A stretch of DNA of 5,247 bases from Bacteroidales bacterium (GTDB taxonomy: Bacteria; Bacteroidota; Bacteroidia; Bacteroidales; UBA932), in the NCBI GenBank assembly GCA_004552115.1, contig SFPH01000083.1, positions 1 through 5,247 of the forward strand. The letters run 5' to 3'. The stretch's first letter is position 1. Each line of letters opens with the position of its first letter. A program made the translations under genes and the position numbers. Below are positions 1 to 5,247 of the stretch, piece by piece. The notes below the pieces were generated by a model. It was given only the letters and a program-made list of their open reading frames with translations. It was not told the DNA's origin and did not search any database.

Positions 1-1302
1 CAGCATTGGGGGAACGGCATTTCCAATTACTTTATATGCGCCCGAAGGGCTGACCGCATAACGGTTGGTATTGGCTTTATAAAACACAAATGGATAGTCA
101 GGCGGAAAGGTTTGTATAAGCGCACATTCGCGGGGAGTCAACCGTCTTTCCTCCATGCCAACCGACAACTCATCAAGGATTTTTCCTCCGTGCGCCCTTG
201 ACAACCTTCTGAACTCAATGTTGCCATGATGTTCCGACCTGATGGTCGGTGCCAATCCATCAATGCTGATTTCTGTCTGGCCCTGACTCCCATTGCTCAA
301 GTACTTTGCGCAGGAATAAGTCATCTGAGCCAGATCTTTCGAATTGGCAGGCTCCGGAAGCCCTCCGAGCACATCCCGGCAACTGACTGGAGAAGGAAGG
401 TTCCCGTCATTGACATTGAAATTGTGAGTCGGCTGTGGATAAGGATTGTACTCTGGGCTGATATGCTTCTGTTCCAAAGCCTTAAGGGCCTCAGGGCAAA
501 GAGCGGAGCGCCTGATCCCGATAAAAATGACTCGCTCCCTCTTTTCCGGAACTCCATAGTTCGCCGCATGCAAGACCTGCGGATCCAGCACTATATAGTC
601 ATTCCCATTCGCAGTGGAGAAGTCATGCTGGATTATATGCTTGACATCTCCAAGGCTTACAAGTCCTTTGACATTTTCAGCAATGAACATCTTTGGCCGG
701 ACAATGTCTATGACCTGCTTCATCCACATATACAGCTTACCCCTCGTCTCCTCCGACGGGAGATCATCCATCCTTCTTTCTCCATTGTGCAAGATGGAGG
801 AGTCAAAGCCTTTCCTTTTTCCTGCGACACTGAAATCCTGACAAGGGAAGCCGCCGGTGACAATATCAATGTTCGACGGAAAAATGCCGGACGCCCCCTC
901 ATTGTGCATCTTGACAAGATCAACTATGCTGGTCAAATGATATATCTCCGGATTCACATCATATCTCGACATGTACCTCAACCAGGTCTGCCGCGCCTCT
1001 TCCAGAATATCGCAGGCGAATACCGTTCTGAATACATTGCGGTCAAGCAGAACCCAATTGTCATTAATCTTCCGCCTGATCCAGTCCGGGTTGGTCACGG
1101 AGCGCCTATGGCAGATGAAACCTCCCTCCAGCCCGATATCCATACCGCCGCAACCGGAGAACAGAGACAACACCCTCAATGTTCCCTCCTCCTGCCGCTC
1201 GTTCTCACCATTATTGAAAAACAATTCATATTGCGGATCTTCAATCAAATCTGAATGTTCCGCAACATGGATCGACCTGTATCCTTTCACTTTATTCGCC
1301 AT
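1..1302 (-). CDS. DNA (cytosine-5-)-methyltransferase, C-terminus cut by window edge
   Basis: This enzyme transfers a methyl group from S-adenosylmethionine to carbon 5 of cytosine in a specific DNA site, for host protection or epigenetic marking. The minus strand is open for 434 codons from the ATG at 1302 to the window edge, with an in-frame TGA two codons upstream (1308-1306) that fixes the start. The C5-methyltransferase motifs appear in order: motif I at residues 45-61 (LSLFSGCGGMDIGLEGG), motif IV at 150-161 (GGFPCQDFSVAG, catalytic Cys154), motif VI at 208-211 (AENV), motif VIII at 249-264 (GVPEKRERVIFIG), motif IX near 387-402 (RRLTPRECALIQTFPPDY) and motif X at 424-434 (KVIGNAVPPML). 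The target-recognition region is about 265-385 and includes APTIRSEHHGNIEFRRLS (351-368). Motif VIII has Glu253 where Gln is usual. About 44 residues precede motif I. Only the short tail after motif X should be missing. Four hand-counted lines average 46% GC, against 59% in dnaE, which hints at horizontal acquisition. The target site cannot be read from sequence, and no endonuclease partner lies in the window. Confidence 0.96.
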   Translation of the reverse strand, partial: MANKVKGYRSIHVAEHSDLIEDPQYELFFNNGENERQEEGTLRVLSLFSGCGGMDIGLEGGFICHRRSVTNPDWIRRKINDNWVLLDRNVFRTVFACDILEEARQTWLRYMSRYDVNPEIYHLTSIVDLVKMHNEGASGIFPSNIDIVTGGFPCQDFSVAGKRKGFDSSILHNGERRMDDLPSEETRGKLYMWMKQVIDIVRPKMFIAENVKGLVSLGDVKHIIQHDFSTANGNDYIVLDPQVLHAANYGVPEKRERVIFIGIRRSALCPEALKALEQKHISPEYNPYPQPTHNFNVNDGNLPSPVSCRDVLGGLPEPANSKDLAQMTYSCAKYLSNGSQGQTEISIDGLAPTIRSEHHGNIEFRRLSRAHGGKILDELSVGMEERRLTPRECALIQTFPPDYPFVFYKANTNRYAVSPSGAYKVIGNAVPPML

Positions 1303-1319
1303 TATTCAGCTCTTTGCAT
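1302..1319 (-). other. Possible five-codon leader ORF overlapping the methyltransferase start
   Basis: An ATG at 1319-1317 opens a mini-ORF encoding MQRAE whose TAA (1304-1302) shares one base with the methyltransferase ATG (TAATG). The strong purine tract GGGGGAGG (1329-1322) lies only 2 bases before this ATG but 19 bases before the methyltransferase ATG, so neither start has ideal spacing. The arrangement would suit translational coupling or reinitiation. Nothing shows that the mini-ORF is translated, and an ORF this short can arise by chance. Confidence 0.25.
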
Positions 1320-1351
1320 TACCTCCCCCACAATCCATCAGGGATTGTATG

Positions 1352-1385
1352 CAAAGATATGCAAATAATTCGATAAGCCATACAA
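1352..1385 (-). promoter_or_regulatory. Candidate Bacteroidota promoter for the methyltransferase
   Basis: On the minus strand TATCTTTG (1359-1352) matches the TAnnTTTG -7 box exactly. A TTG at 1385-1383 could serve as the -33 element, but the 23-base gap is at the long end of the usual range. Transcription would begin near 1345-1348, giving a leader of about 45 bases that starts with the ACAATCC/GGATTGT hairpin. The -7 box overlaps one arm of the 9-bp inverted repeat and the TTTGCATA direct repeats, a typical place for a repressor site. Readthrough from the upstream acyltransferase is also possible, because no terminator stands between the genes. Confidence 0.5.
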
Positions 1386-1417
1386 TGCACCGCCTTGCTG
1401 AATAATCCGCGTGCAGA

Positions 1418-2554
1418 TTAGCCCTGCAGCTCCTTCCCGTAAATCCGGCGACGGCGATGCTGGCGTGGGCTGAAGCCGCTCCAGAGGTTCTGGACGGCGA
1501 AATTGGTCTCCAGTTCGGGATTGGTTTCCAGATATTTGAAGCCGGCGGCGGCAATGCGGTCGAACAGGTCGGCTATCAGCATTGCGGGTACGCCCTTGGA
1601 CTGGTAGGCGGGATCGACCGCTATCAGGAGCATGTCTATGGTGTCGGTCTTGCAGAAGACCAGGGAGCGGAGCATGTGCCACCAGCCGAATGGAAAATAT
1701 CTGCCTCCGGCTTTCTGGAAGGCCCGGCTCAATGAAGGGCACATCACTCCGAAAGCAATCAGGTTCTCATCGCTGTCCACGATGAAGGATACGAAATCGA
1801 GATTCAGCAAGGAAAGATATTGCTCCACATATTGGTCAATCTGGCGACCGGACAGGGCCGAATAGCCATAAAGTACGCAGTATGTGCGGTTTACAAGGTC
1901 GAACAGTTTCCGCCCGATATCCTTGCGGCGGATTTCCTTCCTGGAATAGCGCACACAGCGGAGACCATTCCTCTCCGCCACGATATCCGTGAAACGGCGA
2001 TATTTCCCATCCAGGCCGTCCGGCATCGGAATGCGCCTCTCGAGCCAGTCGATTTTCTTCGCATATCCGTGACGCTCAAGATGTTCCTTGTAGTAGGGGT
2101 GGTTGTAGAAAGTGATGAATGTGCCCAGTTCGTCAAAGCCCTCCACCAGCATTCCCTCGGTGTCGAAATCGGTGAATCCCAGCGGGCCTTCAATCTCGGT
2201 CATTCCTCTCTCAAGACCCCATTTCTCCACTGTTTCGAGCAATGCGGCCGAAACCTCCTCGTCATCCTCGAAGTCAATCCAGCCGAAACGCACCCTCTTC
2301 TGGTTCCAGGTTTCGTTGGCCTTCGGATTCAGGATTGCGGCCACCCTGCCGACCAGTCTTCCGTCCTTGTAGGCAAGGAAGAAATCGGCTTCAGCGAAAT
2401 CGAAGGCGGCATTGGACTTCCTGTCGAAGACTTTGCAGTCATCGGCGACAAGAGTCGGAACATAATATGGATTTCCCTTGTACAGCTTGTTAGGATACTC
2501 CGCAAATTTCTTCAAGTCTGCTTTCGACTCTGCTTTCTTGATTTGAACAGGCAT
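1418..2554 (-). CDS. GNAT-like N-acyltransferase, Bacteroidota family of unknown substrate
   Basis: The 378-residue product resembles a conserved Bacteroidota family usually annotated as N-acetyltransferase or hypothetical protein. Its cofactor is presumably an acyl-CoA and its substrate is unknown to me. A GNAT-like acyl-CoA-binding motif lies near residues 309-326, with strand LLIAVDP followed by AYQSKGVPAML, where Q-S-K-G-V-P-A stands for the Q/RxxGxG/A loop. Other blocks I recall as conserved in the family are GPLGFTDFDTEGML (123-136), GFDELGT (139-145), TNPELETN (344-351) and the basic end RQHRRRR (364-370). No signal peptide or membrane segment is evident, so it is probably cytoplasmic. 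I chose the ATG at 2554 (MPVQIKKAES) because family members start here. The frame stays open to 2707, but a start that far up would lie upstream of the candidate promoter box. There is no clear Shine-Dalgarno, which is common in this phylum. Two hand-counted lines give 55% GC, close to dnaE. It is divergent from dnaE and 115 bases upstream of the methyltransferase. Confidence 0.88.
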   Translation of the reverse strand: MPVQIKKAESKADLKKFAEYPNKLYKGNPYYVPTLVADDCKVFDRKSNAAFDFAEADFFLAYKDGRLVGRVAAILNPKANETWNQKRVRFGWIDFEDDEEVSAALLETVEKWGLERGMTEIEGPLGFTDFDTEGMLVEGFDELGTFITFYNHPYYKEHLERHGYAKKIDWLERRIPMPDGLDGKYRRFTDIVAERNGLRCVRYSRKEIRRKDIGRKLFDLVNRTYCVLYGYSALSGRQIDQYVEQYLSLLNLDFVSFIVDSDENLIAFGVMCPSLSRAFQKAGGRYFPFGWWHMLRSLVFCKTDTIDMLLIAVDPAYQSKGVPAMLIADLFDRIAAAGFKYLETNPELETNFAVQNLWSGFSPRQHRRRRIYGKELQG

Positions 2555-2612
2555 AGGTTTCAGGTAAAGTTGGTACACGTCAATTCGGGAATCGCACGGC
2601 ATTCCCCGGCGA

Positions 2613-2620
2613 CAAATATA
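2613..2620 (-). promoter_or_regulatory. Candidate -7 box for the acyltransferase gene
   Basis: TATATTTG on the minus strand (2620-2613) matches the Bacteroidota TAnnTTTG -7 consensus. It would start transcription near 2606 and leave a leader of about 50 bases before the ATG at 2554. The surrounding bases upstream are AT-rich. I could not find a convincing -33 TTTG at the expected distance (around 2640-2645), so support rests on the -7 box and its position. Confidence 0.5.
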
Positions 2621-2723
2621 AGACATTTTGAATAAAAATAGCGTACTTTTGACATAATTATTCTTCAAATGATAACCCGACCGGGATAATATGTGAATTG
2701 AGGTCACCCGGACCGCCGCTGCA

Positions 2724-2755
2724 TTTGAGAATTCGGGGCAAAGACATTATCTTTG
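2724..2755 (+). promoter_or_regulatory. Bacteroidota-type promoter for dnaE
   Basis: TTTG at 2724-2727 and TATCTTTG at 2748-2755 form a -33/-7 pair separated by 20 bases, which is a near-ideal match to the primary sigma consensus TTTG-N19-21-TAnnTTTG. Transcription should start near 2760-2763, leaving a leader of about 55 bases before the ATG at 2818. A weak 5-bp hairpin (CGACA 2766-2770 with TGTCG 2778-2782) lies in that leader. Confidence 0.7.
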
Positions 2756-2805
2756 TTATTTGAAACGACAGCCCGATTGTCGGCAAGAAGAACTCACCAA
2801 AGCCT

Positions 2806-2810
2806 GGAGG
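2806..2810 (+). promoter_or_regulatory. Shine-Dalgarno site of dnaE
   Basis: GGAGG is followed by 7 bases (AAATACA) and then the ATG at 2818. This is optimal spacing and decides the dnaE start. It is the only well-placed Shine-Dalgarno in the window. Confidence 0.8.
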
Positions 2811-2817
2811 AAATACA

Positions 2818-5247
2818 ATGTCTTTCGTACATCTTCACGTACATACCCAATACTCGATTCTGGACGGTTTCTCGTCCATTGACAAACTGTTCAAGAAAGC
2901 CGAGGCGCTGGGGATGCCGGCATTGGCGATCACCGACCACGGCAACATGTACGGCGTGAAGGAGTTCTTCAAGTTCGCCGGGAAGCATCCGTCCGTAAAG
3001 CCCATAATCGGCTGTGAGATATATGTTTCCAAGTTCGACCACAAGCTCAAGGACAAGGCTCACGGAGGATATTATCACCTCATTCTCCTCGCCAAGAACT
3101 ATGACGGATACAAGAATCTGATGAAGATTGTATCCACTGCGCATATCGAGGGAATGTACTACAGGCCGAGGGTATCGCACGAAGTCATTGAACAATATCA
3201 CGAGAATCTCATCTGCTCCTCCGCCTGCATGGCGGGAGAGATTCCGAGAATGATTCTCGCAGGCGACATGGAAGGGGCGGACAAGGCCATAGAGTGGCAC
3301 AAGAGGGTGTTCAAGGATGACTACTACCTCGAGGTGATGCTCCACAAGACCGAGATTCCGGGTCAGTCGCTGGAGGTCTATGAAAAGGAGAAGGAGTACG
3401 ACGAGGTCATCTTCGACCTGGCCGAAAAGCACGGGGTCAAGGTAATCGCCACCAATGACGTGCATTTCGTGGACAAGGAGGACGGACCGGCGCACGACAG
3501 GCTTATCTGTCTGACTACCAACGAGTACATCGACAGCCCTGACAGACTCCGCTACACCCAGCAGGAATATCTCAAGAGCGAGGAGGAGATGGCCGCCCTC
3601 TTCCCGGACCATCCGGAGGTCATCTCCAATACATTGGAAATCAATGATAAAATAGAAAAATACAGCATTGACCGAGGTCACGTCCTGCCCAAGTTCGACA
3701 TTGACCCCGACTTCCTCGCAGACATCGACGCCCAGCTGGAGAAATACAAGGATGTCATCGACTGCGGCCGCACCGACAAGAACGGCAACGAGAGAGGCGA
3801 GGAATTCTGCCGCTCGGTGGCCTATCTCTGCCATCTGACATACGAGGGAGCGCATTGGCGTTACGGGCCCGAGCTCACTGCCGAGCAGGCCGAGCGCATC
3901 GACTTCGAGCTCAAGACCATCTGCCGAATGGGTTTCCCGGACTACTTCCTCATCGTGTCCGACTATATCGCGGCATCCCGCGCGGAAGGATATATGGTCG
4001 GACCCGGACGTGGTTCCGCAGCCGGTTCCGTAGTGGCTTACTGCCTGAAAATCACCAATCTGGACCCGATAAAGTACCAGCTCCTCTTCGAGCGTTTCCT
4101 GAACCCGGACCGAATCAGCATGCCTGATATCGACGTGGATTTCGAGAATCTCACGGCGGCGCACGAATACGTGGAGAAGAAATATTCTGCCGACCACGTC
4201 TCCAGGGTCATCACCTTCGGTACAATGGCGGCGAAGAGCGCCATCAAGGACGTGGCCAGAATCAGCCGCCTCAGCATCGAGGAGAGCACCCGGCTCACTA
4301 AAATGGTGCCTGACCGCCTCAGCGAGATGAAGGAGAAGACATATCCATTCAACCCTAAGCTGGACGAGCTGAAGCCGGGCTTCAAGGCCTACGAGGAAGA
4401 AGTGGAAGTACCTGATCCCGAGAATGAAGGACAGACCATAAAGGTCAGGAAATGGTTCCAGAAGGGCAAGGAGGAAGTGGATGTCAAAATCACACTGTCG
4501 AACTGCTACCGCCTCGTTCCGGAATTCATCAACGAACTCGAGAACGGCACAGAGCAGGTGAAGGAAGTCCTGCACTACGCCCTCCAGCTCGAGGGCAGCA
4601 TCCGCCAGGTGGGAGTGCACGCCTGCGCCACCATCATCGGCCGCGGAAACCTCACCGACTACATCCCGATCTGCCTCTCCGTGGACAAGGAAACCGGCCA
4701 GAACGTCTGGACATCCCAGTACGACGGACATTATATCGAGGACGTGGGAATGCTGAAGATGGACTTCCTCGGCCTCAACACCCTCACCATCATACACCAA
4801 TGCCTGGACCTCATAAAGAAGAGAACCGGAGAAGTCATTGACATTGAGGCGATTGACATTGCCGACAAACCGACATACGAACTTTATGGAAGGGGCGACA
4901 CCGTCAGCGTGTTCCAGTTCGAGTCCCCGGGAATGATGAACTGGCTCCAGAAACTGCATCCGGAGAGATTCGAGGACCTCATCGCGATGAACGCCCTCTA
5001 CCGACCGGGCCCGATGGACTACATCCCGTCATTCGTGGCCAGGAAACTCGGCCAGGAACCGATAGAGTACGACCTCCCGGACATGGAGGAGTATCTCAAT
5101 GACACTTACGGAGTCACGGTATATCAGGAGCAGGTCATGCTGCTCTCCCAGAAACTCGCCGGATTCACCAAGGGCGAGGCCGACAAGCTCCGCAAGGCAA
5201 TGGGAAAGAAGATGATCGATGTCCTCAACTCCCTGAAGGACAAGTTC
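2818..5247 (+). CDS. dnaE: DNA polymerase III alpha subunit, first 810 residues, 3' end outside window
   Basis: DnaE is the catalytic subunit of the replicative DNA polymerase III holoenzyme. The PHP domain covers about residues 4-220, with HLHVHTQYSILDG (5-17), ITDHGNMYG (38-46), GCEIYV (65-70), CSSACMAGE (133-141) and TNDVHF (212-217). The C-family core follows: FPDYFLIVSDYI (373-384), GPGRGSAAGS (395-404), the palm motif PDIDVDF (436-442) with catalytic Asp437 and Asp439, GVHAC (599-603), and KMDFLGLNTLTII (647-659) with the third aspartate Asp649. Finger-region motifs are ALYRPGPMDYIPSF (726-739), YGVTVYQEQVM (764-774) and GEADKLRKAMGKK (786-798). The rest of the fingers, the beta-clamp-binding region and the tail lie past the right edge, because family members in this phylum are about 1,200-1,250 residues. 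Residues about 507-565 look longer and more charged than the Bacteroidales DnaE I remember. The frame is intact throughout. The good Shine-Dalgarno and the FVHLHVHT beginning fix the start. Confidence 0.98.
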   Translation, partial: MSFVHLHVHTQYSILDGFSSIDKLFKKAEALGMPALAITDHGNMYGVKEFFKFAGKHPSVKPIIGCEIYVSKFDHKLKDKAHGGYYHLILLAKNYDGYKNLMKIVSTAHIEGMYYRPRVSHEVIEQYHENLICSSACMAGEIPRMILAGDMEGADKAIEWHKRVFKDDYYLEVMLHKTEIPGQSLEVYEKEKEYDEVIFDLAEKHGVKVIATNDVHFVDKEDGPAHDRLICLTTNEYIDSPDRLRYTQQEYLKSEEEMAALFPDHPEVISNTLEINDKIEKYSIDRGHVLPKFDIDPDFLADIDAQLEKYKDVIDCGRTDKNGNERGEEFCRSVAYLCHLTYEGAHWRYGPELTAEQAERIDFELKTICRMGFPDYFLIVSDYIAASRAEGYMVGPGRGSAAGSVVAYCLKITNLDPIKYQLLFERFLNPDRISMPDIDVDFENLTAAHEYVEKKYSADHVSRVITFGTMAAKSAIKDVARISRLSIEESTRLTKMVPDRLSEMKEKTYPFNPKLDELKPGFKAYEEEVEVPDPENEGQTIKVRKWFQKGKEEVDVKITLSNCYRLVPEFINELENGTEQVKEVLHYALQLEGSIRQVGVHACATIIGRGNLTDYIPICLSVDKETGQNVWTSQYDGHYIEDVGMLKMDFLGLNTLTIIHQCLDLIKKRTGEVIDIEAIDIADKPTYELYGRGDTVSVFQFESPGMMNWLQKLHPERFEDLIAMNALYRPGPMDYIPSFVARKLGQEPIEYDLPDMEEYLNDTYGVTVYQEQVMLLSQKLAGFTKGEADKLRKAMGKKMIDVLNSLKDKF

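Larger units (their letters stand above)
1301..1406. repeat. Nested inverted repeats in the methyltransferase leader
   Basis: Three perfect inverted repeats are nested. The outermost is ATTATTCAGC at 1301-1310 with GCTGAATAAT at 1397-1406. Directly inside it is TCTTTGCAT at 1311-1319 with ATGCAAAGA at 1349-1357. The innermost is ACAATCC at 1330-1336 with GGATTGT at 1342-1348, around a 5-base loop. On the minus strand the 10 bases left unpaired (1320-1329) are GGGGGAGGTA, the Shine-Dalgarno-like tract. A competing 8-bp pair joins ATTGTATG (1344-1351) to CATACAAT (1379-1386). A direct repeat TATGCAAA occurs at 1348-1355 and 1358-1365, so either copy could pair with TTTGCAT at 1313-1319. The block overlaps the candidate promoter and the first two bases read of the start codon complement. 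It may be an operator, an RNA switch or the remains of a small palindromic element. No flanking target duplication was seen. Confidence 0.7.

Noticed and set aside
226..1254. A 342-codon open frame on the plus strand
   Set aside because: It is antisense to the methyltransferase, whose motifs I to X are all on the minus strand in one frame. The plus-strand product resembles nothing.
1303..1417. An intrinsic terminator after the acyltransferase gene
   Set aside because: The hairpins here are AT-rich and none is followed by a U-tract on the minus strand, so I do not call a terminator.
1306..1554. An 82-codon minus-strand frame in phase with the methyltransferase and ending two codons before its ATG
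   Set aside because: It mostly overlaps the acyltransferase 3' end in another frame, shows no methyltransferase-like sequence, and so is not a broken N-terminus of the enzyme.
1820..2635. A 271-codon open frame on the plus strand
   Set aside because: It is antisense to the acyltransferase gene, which has a conserved full-length product.
2649..2690. TTGACA at 2649-2654 with GATAAT at 2685-2690 as a sigma-70-like promoter
   Set aside because: The gap is about 30 bases, too long for a -35/-10 pair, and the Bacteroidota-type promoter at 2724-2755 fits far better.
2555..2707. A 51-codon N-terminal extension of the acyltransferase
   Set aside because: The extension is not like the family start, crosses the candidate promoter box, and has no Shine-Dalgarno. 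The ATG at 2554 gives the expected length.
2794..4959. A 721-codon open frame on the minus strand opposite dnaE
   Set aside because: It lies wholly antisense to an unambiguous dnaE, its product is low in recognisable motifs, and such frames arise from the codon bias of the sense gene. It has no suitable start signal.

Overview
The window reads as chromosomal DNA of a Bacteroidota bacterium, most likely order Bacteroidales. The grounds are three good matches to the TAnnTTTG -7 box of the Bacteroidota primary sigma factor, a DnaE that agrees with remembered Bacteroidales DnaE sequences, and an acyltransferase family I know mainly from that phylum. Genus cannot be told from this stretch.

Layout. 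Positions 1-1302 (minus strand) carry a DNA cytosine-5 methyltransferase, complete except for its last residues, which run off the left edge. Positions 1303-1417 are a leader dense in nested inverted repeats. Positions 1418-2554 (minus) carry a 378-residue GNAT-like N-acyltransferase of unknown substrate. Positions 2555-2817 form a divergent promoter region. From 2818 to the right edge (plus) runs the first 810 codons of dnaE, the DNA polymerase III alpha subunit, with an intact PHP domain and all three palm aspartates. No stretch over 300 bases lacks a gene, and I saw no tRNA, rRNA, CRISPR array or insertion sequence.

How the parts relate. dnaE is the housekeeping replication gene. The acyltransferase is transcribed away from it, and the methyltransferase follows on the same strand with its own candidate promoter. 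The methyltransferase is clearly more AT-rich than dnaE in hand-counted lines and no restriction endonuclease is visible, so it is either a solitary methyltransferase or one half of a restriction-modification system whose partner lies left of position 1. The most unusual feature is the methyltransferase leader: a set of nested and competing inverted repeats overlaps the candidate promoter, the Shine-Dalgarno-like tract and the start codon, and suggests autoregulation or translational control.
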